This document shows positions 33,649 through 42,911 of a stretch of DNA of 64,000 bases, one piece after another. Source of the stretch: Xanthomonas arboricola pv. populi. GTDB taxonomy: Bacteria > Pseudomonadota > Gammaproteobacteria > Xanthomonadales > Xanthomonadaceae. Position 1 is the stretch's first letter. Each line of letters opens with the position of its first letter. The translations under genes were made by a program, and so were the position numbers. The notes below the pieces were generated by a model. The model was not told where the DNA came from. It made no database searches and was given only the letters and a program-made list of their open reading frames with translations. The stretch is taken from assembly GCF_002939945.1 (NCBI RefSeq), contig NZ_MDEB01000001.1, positions 919,606 to 983,605 of the forward strand, read 5' to 3'.

Positions 33649-35106
33649 TCAGTGCCCGCCCCCGTCCAGCGCCTTCAGCTCGCTGACCAGCGCGCCGGCC
33701 GCTTCCGCGCCATCGCCGTACAGCATGCGGGTGTTGTCGGCGTAAAACAGCGCATTCTCGATGCCGGCAAAGCCGGTGCCCTTGCCGCGCTTGATCACTA
33801 CCGTGTTCTTCGAATTGACCAAGTCCAGAATCGGCATGCCGTAGATCGGGCTGGCCGGGTCGGTCCTGGCCACCGGGTTGACCACGTCGTTGGCGCCGAT
33901 CACCAGCGATACATCGGTGCTGGAAAACTCGGGGTTGATGTCGTCCATGTCGGCGATCAGGTCGTAGGGCACGCCGGCTTCGGCCAGCAGCACGTTCATG
34001 TGCCCGGGCATGCGTCCGGCGACCGGGTGGATCGCAAACTTCACCTTGACCCCGCGCGCGATCAGCCGCTGCGCCAGCTCCCAGATCTTGTGCTGTGCCT
34101 GTGCTACCGCCATGCCGTAGCCGGGCACGATCACCACCCGCTCGGCGAACGCCATCATCGCCGCCACGTCGCCGGCCTCGATCGGCTTCTGCGCACCGCC
34201 GATCTCCTGCGCCTGCCCGCCGCCGCCGAAGTTGGAAAACAGCACCCCGCTGATCGGCCGGTTCATCGCCTTGGCCATCAGGCGCGTCAGCAGGATGCCG
34301 GCCGCGCCGACCATCATGCCGGCGATGATCAGCGCCTCGTTGCCCAGCACATAGCCTTCGAAAGCCACCGCCAGACCGGTGAATGCGTTGTACAGCGAGA
34401 TCACCACCGGCATGTCGGCGCCGCCGATCGGCAGCGTCATCAGCACGCCCAGCGCCAGCGCCACCACGAAGAAGGCGACGATCGCCGTCGGCTGCAGACT
34501 GCTGGCCGCCCAGATGCCGAGCACCAGCGCGGCCAGTGCCACCAGCAGATTGAAGGCCTGCTGTCCCGGAAAGCTCACCCGCCGGTCGAGCCGCCCATCC
34601 AGCTTGGCCCAGGCCACGATCGAGCCGGACAGCGACACCGCGCCGATCGCCGAGCCGACCACCGCCAGCACCACGGTGGTGGTGTCCGGCCGCCGCGCCG
34701 CCAGTTCGGCGATCGCCTGGGCGCTCCAGTGGGTGGTGTCGCGGTTGGCGAAGAAGGCAAAGCGCAGCAACTCCACCGCCCCGATCGCCGCCGCCGAGCC
34801 GCCGCCCATGCCGTTGTACAGCGCCACCATCTGCGGCATGTCGGTGATGGCGACCTTCCTGGCTGACCACCACGCCACCCCGGTGCCGATCGCCAGCGCG
34901 ACCAGGATCAGCGGCACGTTATGCAGTTCGGGCAGGAAGAACGTCGCCACCGTGGCGATCAGCATGCCCAGCCCGGCCCAGCGGATGCCGCTGCGCGCGG
35001 TCAGCGGCGAGGCCATGCGCTGCAGCCCGAGCAGGAACAAGGTTGCCGCGACCAGGTAGCTGGACTTCACCAGCCATGCCAGCAGCTCGGCGGTGGAGAC
35101 GCTCAT
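33649..35106 (-). CDS. pntB: NAD(P) transhydrogenase subunit beta
   Basis: PntB carries membrane segments and the NADP(H)-binding domain III of the proton-pumping transhydrogenase. The 485-residue protein has about nine hydrophobic segments in the first 270 residues, then VIVPGYGMAVAQAQHKI (about residue 325) and GANDVVNPVA (about residue 405), both diagnostic of domain III. It overlaps the alpha-2 gene as ATGA. Confidence 0.97.
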   Translation of the reverse strand: MSVSTAELLAWLVKSSYLVAATLFLLGLQRMASPLTARSGIRWAGLGMLIATVATFFLPELHNVPLILVALAIGTGVAWWSARKVAITDMPQMVALYNGMGGGSAAAIGAVELLRFAFFANRDTTHWSAQAIAELAARRPDTTTVVLAVVGSAIGAVSLSGSIVAWAKLDGRLDRRVSFPGQQAFNLLVALAALVLGIWAASSLQPTAIVAFFVVALALGVLMTLPIGGADMPVVISLYNAFTGLAVAFEGYVLGNEALIIAGMMVGAAGILLTRLMAKAMNRPISGVLFSNFGGGGQAQEIGGAQKPIEAGDVAAMMAFAERVVIVPGYGMAVAQAQHKIWELAQRLIARGVKVKFAIHPVAGRMPGHMNVLLAEAGVPYDLIADMDDINPEFSSTDVSLVIGANDVVNPVARTDPASPIYGMPILDLVNSKNTVVIKRGKGTGFAGIENALFYADNTRMLYGDGAEAAGALVSELKALDGGGH

Positions 35107-35408
35107 GGCGCATCCCCACCCGGCCGCTTCCTGCTGGACTTGAACATGTCCAGCATCCGCTCAGTCACCACGTAACCACCGGCCGCATTGCCCGCACCCA
35201 GCATCACCGCGACACATCCCAGCGCTTTTTCCAGCGTGGTATCGGCATGCCCCAGCACCACCATCGCGCCGATCAGCACGATGCCATGGATGAAGTTGGA
35301 GCCGGACATCAGCGGGGTATGCAGGATCACCGGCACCCGCGAGATGATCACGTGGCCGGCGATGGCCGCCAGCATGAAGATGTACAGCGCTACGAATCCG
35401 TCGCTCAT
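35103..35408 (-). CDS. pntAb: NAD(P) transhydrogenase subunit alpha part 2
   Basis: This 101-residue protein supplies the first transmembrane helices of domain II (about residues 6-24, 35-55, 62-82). It matches the small middle subunit of three-gene transhydrogenases such as that of Rhodospirillum. The start MSDGFVALYIFML is at 35408. It is coupled to pntB. The partner pntAa lies 1.7 kb away beyond an opposite-strand cluster. Confidence 0.93.
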   Translation of the reverse strand: MSDGFVALYIFMLAAIAGHVIISRVPVILHTPLMSGSNFIHGIVLIGAMVVLGHADTTLEKALGCVAVMLGAGNAAGGYVVTERMLDMFKSSRKRPGGDAP

Positions 35409-35531
35409 CGTCGTTCGCTCCACTGGCCGGTGCGGCCCGCCGATCATACCCACGCCGTGCGCGCCCGGGCGCGTGTCAACCGAATCGACGCTCGCCCGTT
35501 GACGTCGTATCGTCTCCGCGGAAGCTACGCT

Positions 35532-36095
35532 GTGCTGGTGGGAACCCCTTTCGATCCGCAACCTGCCGCAGCGGCCGCCGCCGCGCCCGTTTCGCTGGAC
35601 GCCTTCCTGGCCGGCATCGGCCCGCGTGCGTTCCGTTTTGCCGAGGCCGGCCTGCGTCACCGCGAAGATGCGCTGGACGCGGTGCAGGACGCCATGGTGA
35701 AGCTGCTTGGCTACCGCGAGCGCCCGGCCGCCGAATGGACGCCGTTGTTCTGGAGCATCCTGCGCAGCCGCATCATCGACCTGCAGCGCCGGCGCAGTTT
35801 CCGCCTGAAGTTCTGGGCGCCGGCCGAGCGCGCCGACGACGAAGGCACCATCGACTGGGCCGACCCCGGCACCGGGCCGGTGGACGAGCAACAGCATCAA
35901 CAGGCCTACCAGCGGCTGGTCGAGGCTTTGCGCAGCCTGCCGGCGCGCCAGCGCGAAGCATTCACGCTGCGGGTACTGGAAGACCTGGACGTGGCCACCA
36001 CCGCCAAGGCGATGGGCTGCTCGGAAGGCTCGGTCAAAACCCACCTGTCGCGTGCGCGCGACGCGTTGCAAAAACAGTTCGAGGATTTCCTGTGA
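35532..36095 (+). CDS. RNA polymerase sigma-70 family (ECF-like) factor
   Basis: A 187-residue ECF-type sigma factor. Region 2 is about residues 25-95 (AGLRHREDALDAVQDAMVKLLGY, then IDLQRRRSFR); region 4 is at the C-terminus (LPARQREAFTLRVLEDLDVATTAKAMGCSEGSVKTHLSRARDAL). Two in-frame GTG starts exist; 35532 is seven bases from GGAAG, while 35538 is 13, so the first is preferred. It leads a three-gene operon inserted between the transhydrogenase genes. Confidence 0.92.
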   Translation: MLVGTPFDPQPAAAAAAAPVSLDAFLAGIGPRAFRFAEAGLRHREDALDAVQDAMVKLLGYRERPAAEWTPLFWSILRSRIIDLQRRRSFRLKFWAPAERADDEGTIDWADPGTGPVDEQQHQQAYQRLVEALRSLPARQREAFTLRVLEDLDVATTAKAMGCSEGSVKTHLSRARDALQKQFEDFL

Positions 36096-36436
36096 ACCGC
36101 TCCCACGACCCGGCCCAGCTGGATGCGCAACTGCGCCACCTGCATGCCACCGCCCTGACCAGCCTGCCACCGCAGACCCTGGCGCGCCTGCGCCAGGCCC
36201 GTCATGCGACCGCTCCCATGCGTGCCCGACGCGGTTACTGGTTGCTGGCGACCGCGTGTTCCGGGCTGCTGGCGGTCGGCATCGGCCTGCAACTGCGTCC
36301 AGGCGAGACCGCCGCGCCGAACTTCGCCCCGACCCAGGCGGTCGCCGGCGCCACCACCGATACCGACGACATGCTGACCCAGAATCCGGACCTGTACGTC
36401 TGGCTGGGGTCCGACACCGCCCTGGCCATGGAATAA
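36092..36436 (+). CDS. single-pass membrane protein, DUF3619-like (anti-sigma candidate)
   Basis: The 114-residue protein starts at GTG overlapping the sigma stop (GTGA). It has a cytoplasmic N-terminal part of about 48 residues, one transmembrane helix (about residues 49-67), and a periplasmic tail ending in NPDLYVWLGSDTALAME. This layout and position fit a membrane anti-sigma factor or the DUF3619 family; I cannot show binding from sequence. Confidence 0.82.
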   Translation: MNRSHDPAQLDAQLRHLHATALTSLPPQTLARLRQARHATAPMRARRGYWLLATACSGLLAVGIGLQLRPGETAAPNFAPTQAVAGATTDTDDMLTQNPDLYVWLGSDTALAME

Positions 36437-36441
36437 GCACG

Positions 36442-36918
36442 ATGACCCGCACCACCCGCCTGTTGTTGACCCTGCTGCTGTGCGCGGCGCCCTGCGCCTC
36501 CTTGCTGGCCCAGGCCCATTCCCCGGAACCGCCGGGACCGCCACCGCCCGAGGGTCCCGGACCGCGCGAGGCAGACACGCCGATGCCCGAGTGGGACAAG
36601 CTCACCCAGCAGCAGCGGCAGGTGCTGATCGATGCGCTGCGCGAGCGCTGGAACGAGGTGCCGGAAGAACGCCCGCGCATGTACCGCCACGCACGCCGCT
36701 GGCTGGACATGACCCCGGAGCAGCGCAAACAGGCCAAGGCCGGCATGGACCGCTTCCGCAACATGAGCCCGGAGCAACGCCGCGAAGCCAAGGCCTTGTT
36801 CGACCGCATGCGCACGCTCAACCAGCAACAACGCAACGAGCTGCAGCAACGCTGGCAGAAGATGCGCCCGGCCGAGCGCAGCACCTGGTTGCGCGAGCAT
36901 CCGCCAACCGACGATTGA
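36442..36918 (+). CDS. exported DUF3106 protein
   Basis: The 158-residue protein has a signal peptide (to about residue 24), a Pro/Gly/Glu linker, and a charged helical part. In it MTPEQRKQAKAGMDRFRNM and MSPEQRREAKALFDRM are internal repeats. This is the DUF3106 pattern. It resembles small periplasmic stress sensors in its repeated PEQR units, but no function is known. It follows the anti-sigma candidate by five bases. Confidence 0.85.
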   Translation: MTRTTRLLLTLLLCAAPCASLLAQAHSPEPPGPPPPEGPGPREADTPMPEWDKLTQQQRQVLIDALRERWNEVPEERPRMYRHARRWLDMTPEQRKQAKAGMDRFRNMSPEQRREAKALFDRMRTLNQQQRNELQQRWQKMRPAERSTWLREHPPTDD

Positions 36919-36997
36919 CGGCAGCGCCGCCGCGGCGAGCCCGACAGCCATCGCACGGGTGCATCCCGGTTGCAGGCGGACATGCGCGCGGCCACTG

Positions 36998-37063
36998 TCG
37001 GAGCGCGCTGGCGCGCGATGGCGCTTTATCGGTAACGCTCCATCGCGCGCCAGCGCGCTCCTA
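36998..37063. repeat. REP doublet (GCGCGCTGGCGCGCGAT type)
   Basis: Arms of 22 bases at 37000-37021 and 37040-37061 are perfect reverse complements, around an 18-base loop with TTATCGGTAACG. The end sequence GGAGCGCGC and the loop are shared with 45811-45878. It lies between the 3' ends of DUF3106 and pntAa. Confidence 0.9.
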
Positions 37064-37096
37064 TCCCAGAACATCAACGCTCAAGGCTCGGCGGGG

Positions 37097-38188
37097 CTAT
37101 GCAGTCGATGTCGCCGACCAGCGTGTCTTGGCCAGCAGCTCGTCGTCCCAATCGAACGACAGCGCGCCATCCTTGATCAGCAATGCGGCGAACGCATAGA
37201 CGTTGCGCGCGAACATGTCGCTGGCGTGCACCGCGCCCTGGCTGGCCAGATTGAGCGGGCCGGCGATCACCACGCCGTCGCGCTCGTAGGTGTCGCCGGG
37301 CCGCGTGGCGGCGCAATTGCCGCCGGTTTCCGCGGCCAGATCGACGATCACGCTGCCGGCGCGCATTCCGTGCAGCATCTCCGTGCTCAGGATCTTCGGC
37401 GCCGGCCGCCCGGGCACGGCGGCGGTGCAGACCACCACGTCCACGCTCTTGAGATGCTCGGCCAGACGGTGTTGCTGTTCGGCGCGTTCGTCGTCGGTGA
37501 GCTGGCGCGCATAACCGCCCTCGCCGGCCGCGCTCACACCCAGATCCAGGAAGCGCGCGCCCAGCGAGGCGATCTGCTCGCGCGTTTCCGGGCGCACGTC
37601 GAAGCCTTCGACCTGTGCGCCCAGCCGTTTGGCGGTGGCGATGGCCTGCAGCCCGGCCACGCCCGCACCGATCACCAGCACCTTGCACGGACGCATGGTG
37701 CCGGCGGCGGTGGTCAGCATTGGAAAGAAACGTGGCGCCAGTTGTGCGGCGATCAGCATCGCCTTGTAGCCGGCCATGCCGGCCTGCGAACTCAATACGT
37801 CCATCGATTGCGCACGCGTGGTGCGCGGCAGGCGCTCCAGCGGAAACGCAACCAGCGCACCGGTGGCAATCGCCTGCGCACGTGCCGGGTCGGCATCCGG
37901 CGCCAGCATGCCGATCAGCACCGTGTGGGGTTTGCATTGCCGCAGCGCCTCGGTGGGCGGCGCCTGTACGCTCAGCAGCACCTCGGCCTGGGCCAGCGTC
38001 TGTGCCGTGGCAAGCCGGGCCCCGGCCTGCAGATACGCCGCGTCGGCCATGCTGCTGGCGCAGCCGGCGCCCGGCTCGATCCACACGCTGGCGCCGAGCG
38101 CGACCAGTTTCCTGACCGTTTCCGGCGTGGCGGCGACACGGCGCTCGCCTGCCGCGTGTTCTTTCAGCACCAGCACCTGCACAGCCAT
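37097..38188 (-). CDS. pntAa: NAD(P) transhydrogenase subunit alpha part 1
   Basis: PntAa is the soluble NAD(H)-binding domain I. The 363-residue protein begins MAVQVLVLKEHAAGERRVAATPETV and includes the Rossmann motif VLVIGAGVAGLQAIATAKRLGAQV (about residue 168) and the RxQ-loop-like PLERLPRTTRAQSMDVLSSQ (about residue 118). It points toward pntAb-pntB but is separated from them by about 1.7 kb of plus-strand genes. Confidence 0.96.
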   Translation of the reverse strand: MAVQVLVLKEHAAGERRVAATPETVRKLVALGASVWIEPGAGCASSMADAAYLQAGARLATAQTLAQAEVLLSVQAPPTEALRQCKPHTVLIGMLAPDADPARAQAIATGALVAFPLERLPRTTRAQSMDVLSSQAGMAGYKAMLIAAQLAPRFFPMLTTAAGTMRPCKVLVIGAGVAGLQAIATAKRLGAQVEGFDVRPETREQIASLGARFLDLGVSAAGEGGYARQLTDDERAEQQHRLAEHLKSVDVVVCTAAVPGRPAPKILSTEMLHGMRAGSVIVDLAAETGGNCAATRPGDTYERDGVVIAGPLNLASQGAVHASDMFARNVYAFAALLIKDGALSFDWDDELLAKTRWSATSTA

Positions 38189-38248
38189 GGATTGCTCCGC
38201 TCGCGCGCCTTTAGTCGCGGCGATGCTAGCAGAGCGCGGCAGCCACGC

Positions 38249-38845
38249 TCAGGGCGTCAGCAAGGCCGCCAGCATCGGGGCGAGCAACTGCTCGGGCGGC
38301 GCCAGCGCCACCGCGTCGGTACGGTGGTCGATGGCCAGACACGCATAACCATGCGCCGCGCTCCAGGCCAGCAACACCCGTTGATGCAGCAGCTGCGCAT
38401 CCGGTGCACTGCCGTGCCGGGCCAGCCAGGCCGCATGCAAGGCATCGCGCAGGCAGGCCAACGCAGCATCGGTGGCTGCCAGCAGGCGCGGCAGGCTGCG
38501 TCGCTGCGGCTCCAGGCTCTGCATCAGGCGAAACTGCTGCGGGTAGGCGATGGCGAACCGGATATAGCCCAGACCGCCGCCCAGCAGTGGGGCGACCTCG
38601 CGCTGGGCCCGGACGATCCACTCGACCATGCATTCGTAACCGTCCGCGACCAATTCCACCACCAGGCCTTCCAACGAGCCGAAGTGATGTGCCGGCGCGG
38701 CGTGCGAAACACCGGCGCGGCGGGCGCACTCGCGCAGGCTCAGTCCGCGCGGACCCGATTCGCCGACGATCTCCCAGGCGGCCCGGCGCAGGGCGGCGGG
38801 CAGATCGCCGTGGTGATAGGTCGCTGACCTGGGCGCTTGGGACAT
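38249..38845 (-). CDS. TetR-family transcriptional regulator
   Basis: The 198-residue protein has an N-terminal HTH (ALRRAAWEIVGESGPRGLSLRECARRAGVSHAAPAHHFGSLEGL, about residues 18-61) followed by a helical ligand domain. It is divergent from an alpha/beta-hydrolase gene. The space between holds a perfect inverted repeat (38882-38902), the likely operator. The probable target is the hydrolase plus autoregulation. Confidence 0.93.
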   Translation of the reverse strand: MSQAPRSATYHHGDLPAALRRAAWEIVGESGPRGLSLRECARRAGVSHAAPAHHFGSLEGLVVELVADGYECMVEWIVRAQREVAPLLGGGLGYIRFAIAYPQQFRLMQSLEPQRRSLPRLLAATDAALACLRDALHAAWLARHGSAPDAQLLHQRVLLAWSAAHGYACLAIDHRTDAVALAPPEQLLAPMLAALLTP

Positions 38846-38881
38846 GGAGGCTTCACAATACGGGATTCCATTGGAGCAGGG

Positions 38882-38902
38882 AATCTTGACGTTGACAAGA
38901 TT
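38882..38902. promoter_or_regulatory. putative TetR operator
   Basis: AATCTTG (38882-38888) and CAAGATT (38896-38902) are perfect reverse complements with a 7-base spacer. A plus-strand TTGACA (38892-38897) lies inside it, so binding would block RNA polymerase at the hydrolase promoter. Confidence 0.75.
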
Positions 38903-38982
38903 GGCGATGCAGACTCGAGCCGCATCTTGCCAGGGTCAAAATTTGGCGGCGGATGCAGCCCCTCCTCCAGCGAGCTCTCCCC

Positions 38983-39846
38983 ATGGCTAAGGCTTCCTCC
39001 CGGTGGCGCATGCGCCTGACCCGCACGCTGTTCGGGCTGGCCAGCCGCCTGGCCCCCGGCCCGACCGGCCGCCTGCTGGCACGACGTTTCGTAACGCCGG
39101 ATGCGGCATCGCGCCGGCATGCCGCCTCCACCCTGGCCACGCTGTCCGACGTCGGCCGCGACAGCCTAAGCATCGATGGCATCGACATCGCGGTGTATGT
39201 CTGGGGCGATCCGGCCCGGCAACCGTATGTGCTGCTCTCACACGGATGGTCCAGCTATGGCTTGCGCTTTGCCGCCTGGGTGCCACGGCTGCAGGCGCTG
39301 GGCTATGCGGTGGTGGCTTTCGACCAGGCCGGGCACGGGTTGAGCGGTGGACGCATCAGTTACATGCCGCACTTTGTCGAGGTGCTGCGCCAGATCGGGC
39401 GACGGTTCGGCCGACCGGCCGCCTTCATCGGCCATTCGCTGGGTTCGGCGTCGATCGTGTTCGCCGACGAAGCCGCCTGGCAGCCGGCGCGCTACGTGCT
39501 GATCGCGCCATTGCTGGCCCCGGCCGACGCCGCCCACCGCCAGTTCCGCGCTTTCGGCATCGCGGCCAAGACTTTCGTTCCGTTCGAGAATCTGCTGCAC
39601 ACGATCACCGGCAAGCGCTTTGCCGATTTCGATGCGTCCACCCACCTGCCGCGTTTCCAGCGCCCGGCCCTGGTCATCCACGACCGCCGCGACCGCGAGA
39701 CGCCCTGGGACGAAGGCGCGCGTTTTGCGGCGCTATGGCCGCAGGCGCAACTGGTGACCACCGAGGGGCTGGGGCACAACCGCATGGTCGACCATGCCTC
39801 GGTGATCGAGGCGGCGCTGCGCTTTATCGGCCCCGTGCAGGCCTGA
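38983..39846 (+). CDS. alpha/beta-hydrolase fold protein
   Basis: The 287-residue protein has the nucleophile elbow GHSLGSA (Ser about residue 151), an oxyanion-hole segment LLSHGWSSYGLR and a late catalytic His in GLGHNRMVDH. An Asp in VIHDRRDRETP completes the triad. Substrate unknown; it is likely an esterase or lipase-like enzyme. An in-frame ATG ten codons upstream (38953) is possible. Confidence 0.9.
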   Translation: MAKASSRWRMRLTRTLFGLASRLAPGPTGRLLARRFVTPDAASRRHAASTLATLSDVGRDSLSIDGIDIAVYVWGDPARQPYVLLSHGWSSYGLRFAAWVPRLQALGYAVVAFDQAGHGLSGGRISYMPHFVEVLRQIGRRFGRPAAFIGHSLGSASIVFADEAAWQPARYVLIAPLLAPADAAHRQFRAFGIAAKTFVPFENLLHTITGKRFADFDASTHLPRFQRPALVIHDRRDRETPWDEGARFAALWPQAQLVTTEGLGHNRMVDHASVIEAALRFIGPVQA

Positions 39847-39892
39847 CCGTACGGCGATACGTCGAGCGCATCGCCGCATCACCCGACATCCG

Positions 39893-42247
39893 CTAATGCA
39901 CGGTGCTGTTGTGCAGCGGATCCAGGCGGTCGATGACGCCCTGCATGGCGCTGTCGAAGGCACCGTCGTTGATGTGTTCGCGCAGCCGGCCCAGGCGCAC
40001 CATCACCGCCAGCTCCTCCGGCGAGGCGACGCAGAAGCGCACGCCGCGGCGATTGACGAACAGCAGCCGCTGCGAGATCGGACTCACCCAGGACAGCTTG
40101 CCCGCCTGCACCTTGCCGTCCTTGTCGACAAAATCCAGCCAGGTGCCGATATCCATCGCGCGAAAACGCTCGGCGTCGGCACTGTCGATGCTCTGCGCCA
40201 CCGCCTCGGCACCCAGCACCACGCTGACGCTTTCGGCAGCCGGCGGTGGCAGGTTGACCTGCGGCAGCTCCGGCAAGGCCTTTTCCAGCTCGGGACGCGC
40301 TTCGGCGATCGCCTGCAGGGTGTCGTGCAGCGCACCGATCGCCACCACCACCGCATCGCCATGCAGACCAACGCTGGCGAACGCGCGGTGCAGGGCCGGC
40401 TGCCAGACCTGCAGCCACGGCTTGCCGACGATGTGGCGACGCGCCTCGGCCAGTTCCTCCAGCACGCCATCGGCCAGGGCCAGTGCCTCGATGGTGCCCG
40501 GACCTTCGTCGCCGTCGCGCAGGATCGCCATGGTCAGATGGTGCAGCCACGGCTGACGCAGGAAATCCTCCACGGCCCTGGGCAGCGGCGTGCCGGCTTG
40601 CGTGCGCTGTTCCAGCTCCGACAACGCGCGGCTGCGTGCCAGTTCGAGCTTTTCCTGGCCGCGCTGGGTTTCGGTGGCGCGCCGCTCGGCGATTTCCACC
40701 CGACGCCGGTGCTGCGACAGGAAATCTCGGAATTCCTCTTCCAGGGTCAGGAAGATCGCCAGGTTCTCGTTGAACTCGGCCACCAGGCGGTCGACGATTT
40801 CCTCGACCTTGCCCATCAACACGCGCTCGGCAGCGCTGTCGCCGTTGTTGCCTTCGCAGGCCTCGGCCAGCGAATTGAGCAGGCGCCGCGCGGGATGGGT
40901 CTTCTGCACGAACATCTTGCGATCCAGCAGCGCCACCTTGACGAAGGGCACCACCAGCCGGCCGATCGTTTCGCGCGAACGGTTTTCCAGATCGCGTTCG
41001 TCCAGCATCACGTCGAACAGCATGCCGACCAGATCGATCGCATCCTCGTCCATCGGGTCCAGACGCGCGGTCGCCGGATCCACGCCCAGCCGCGTGGCGC
41101 TGGACAGCACTTCGTTCTTCAGCCGTTGGGCCAGCGACTCGGTGTCGTCGCCGATGGCCGCCTGCAGCGTCGCGCTCGGCGTGGCCTGCAGCAACGACAG
41201 CACCGACATCATTTCGCGCTGGCTCAATGGGCGTTGCTGGCCCACCGCCACCGATGCAGCAGAGGCGGCATTGTCGCGCACGCTGCGGGTCTGCTGCAGC
41301 AGTTCGTGCAGCGCTTCCAGCAACATGCCCTGGCTGCCGCCGGGGTGATCGGCCTCGCCCCCCTCCATGCCGCCGGTAGCGCCGCCGGCCTGACCACGCT
41401 GAGCGGCGGCCTGCATGCGGCCGCGGCTATGCGCCCAGCGGTCCAGAAAGCGGTTGGCCCAGGCCGGTGCGTATTGGTCGTTAAGGTCGTCGCCGCCCAT
41501 CTGGGCAGCTGCGCCGTGAGCCTCGGCCTGCGCGCGCTCTTCTGGCGTGTCGCCACGTGGCTGCACGCGCGGCGGCGGGCGCTTGGGCTGGGAGATTTCC
41601 GGCATGACGCCAGCCTTGACCAGCGTCTCGTCCAGACGCGCATACAGCTTGCCGATCGGCTCGGCCAGGTCGCGCTCGCACAGCTTGATCAGCACCAGGC
41701 GCACTTCCGGCGCCAGATCGCAGGTGGCGAAGGCCTCGTGGATCGCCACGCCCAGATGTTCCGGACCGAGCGGATTGGTATCGGCCACCAGCTCCAGGCC
41801 GCCGGCAATCCAGCCCAGGCGGCGGTCCACCCGCGCCAGCACCTGCTTGAAGTCGCGCAGCAGCACGGTGGCCAGATTGCGCACCGCCAGCCGCGATTCG
41901 AGCACGTGTTCAGGCACCAGACTCAGCGGGCCGGTGCCGATGTCGCCTGCAAGGACCACCTCGGCCGACAAGGGCTCGCCCAGCAGCAGCGCCTGCCAGC
42001 CGTCGTCCAGCTGCTGGCGGAACTGCGCGGCCACTGCGTCGCGCTTGCGGCGCAATTCGCGCATGCCATCGAGAAACAGCAGCTGCGATGCGCCCGCGGA
42101 TTCGGCGCGATCGAACAGCACATCGTCGAAGTGTGCGACTGCAGCTGCGAAAACCTGCGCGAGTGCGGGCACGAACACGGCGTGCGCCTGTTCGAGCAAG
42201 CGTTGGTCACGGCCCGGATGTCCTGACGGACTGGGCTGAACAGTCAT
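39893..42247 (-). CDS. DUF1631 family protein
   Basis: A 784-residue soluble protein with no signal peptide or membrane segment. It is rich in predicted helix and matches DUF1631, including the C-terminal pattern WLDFVDKDGKVQAGKLSWVSP followed by LFVNRRGVRF. That end may be a small beta-barrel, possibly PilZ-like (inference). Start ATG 42247 follows GGGAG at nine bases. The N-terminal 70 residues resemble the small protein encoded next to it (42469-42780). Role unknown. Confidence 0.9.
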   Translation of the reverse strand: MTVQPSPSGHPGRDQRLLEQAHAVFVPALAQVFAAAVAHFDDVLFDRAESAGASQLLFLDGMRELRRKRDAVAAQFRQQLDDGWQALLLGEPLSAEVVLAGDIGTGPLSLVPEHVLESRLAVRNLATVLLRDFKQVLARVDRRLGWIAGGLELVADTNPLGPEHLGVAIHEAFATCDLAPEVRLVLIKLCERDLAEPIGKLYARLDETLVKAGVMPEISQPKRPPPRVQPRGDTPEERAQAEAHGAAAQMGGDDLNDQYAPAWANRFLDRWAHSRGRMQAAAQRGQAGGATGGMEGGEADHPGGSQGMLLEALHELLQQTRSVRDNAASAASVAVGQQRPLSQREMMSVLSLLQATPSATLQAAIGDDTESLAQRLKNEVLSSATRLGVDPATARLDPMDEDAIDLVGMLFDVMLDERDLENRSRETIGRLVVPFVKVALLDRKMFVQKTHPARRLLNSLAEACEGNNGDSAAERVLMGKVEEIVDRLVAEFNENLAIFLTLEEEFRDFLSQHRRRVEIAERRATETQRGQEKLELARSRALSELEQRTQAGTPLPRAVEDFLRQPWLHHLTMAILRDGDEGPGTIEALALADGVLEELAEARRHIVGKPWLQVWQPALHRAFASVGLHGDAVVVAIGALHDTLQAIAEARPELEKALPELPQVNLPPPAAESVSVVLGAEAVAQSIDSADAERFRAMDIGTWLDFVDKDGKVQAGKLSWVSPISQRLLFVNRRGVRFCVASPEELAVMVRLGRLREHINDGAFDSAMQGVIDRLDPLHNSTVH

Positions 42248-42468
42248 GCGCAAAGGCTCCCCGCCCCTGCAGGCGTGAAAATATTCAAACGAGAAAAAAC
42301 AGACGCGGCCCCGACTTCCGCCATCGCATGGTAGGCGTTTCGCTCGTTTGTTAAGTGTGACGCCGTTAGCACTTTACTAGTGGCCGCCCAAGGTTTGCGT
42401 GTCAAGCCAACATCCTAGCTGCATCGCTGCGGTGGCGCTTGTCAAAGCGCGTTCATCGCCTGCGGGGG

Positions 42469-42780
42469 TTAAGTCTTCAGCCTATGCGGCAGGTTCAGCA
42501 CATCGACCACGTCCTGCATCGCGCTGCCAGACCTTGGCCGGATGCCCGCGAAAAAACGCGCGGTGATCGGCTCGCGCCGCTGCCACAGCGCATGAATGGC
42601 TTCGAGGACGTCGTTCTGGGCCACGTCGGCATCGGCCGCCGGCCGGAACAGCGCCTCGGCCAATGCATCCTGGAATTGGACAAATGCAGCGGCCAGCGGC
42701 ACCAGCACGCTCTCGCGCACCTGATCGAGCAGGTGTGGATTGTGGCTGGAGAGCACTGGAGTGGAAACGAACTGGGTCAT
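42469..42780 (-). CDS. small protein similar to the DUF1631 N-terminus
   Basis: The 103-residue protein starts MTQFVSTPVLSSHN. From LLDQVRESVLVPLAAAF on, it aligns by eye with residues about 18-80 of the DUF1631 protein (LLEQAHAVFVPALAQVF), sharing the positions of hydrophobic and charged residues. It may be a stand-alone version of the DUF1631 N-domain. The two genes are 220 bases apart in the same direction. Confidence 0.78.
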   Translation of the reverse strand: MTQFVSTPVLSSHNPHLLDQVRESVLVPLAAAFVQFQDALAEALFRPAADADVAQNDVLEAIHALWQRREPITARFFAGIRPRSGSAMQDVVDVLNLPHRLKT

Positions 42781-42911
42781 CGGGCAGCGCACAGGACGAA
42801 CACGGAATGGATGTCACGGCCGGGCCGGCACCGGCCCCGCCGCCCATGATGCGGCAGGCGTTGGGAAGGGCCCGTCTATAATTGCCCGCATCCTCGCCTC
42901 GACCCGGAATT

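Noticed and set aside
33605..34873. 422-residue minus-strand frame inside pntB
   Set aside because: Same strand but other frame of pntB; extremely Gly/Arg-rich. The pntB frame carries all conserved motifs.
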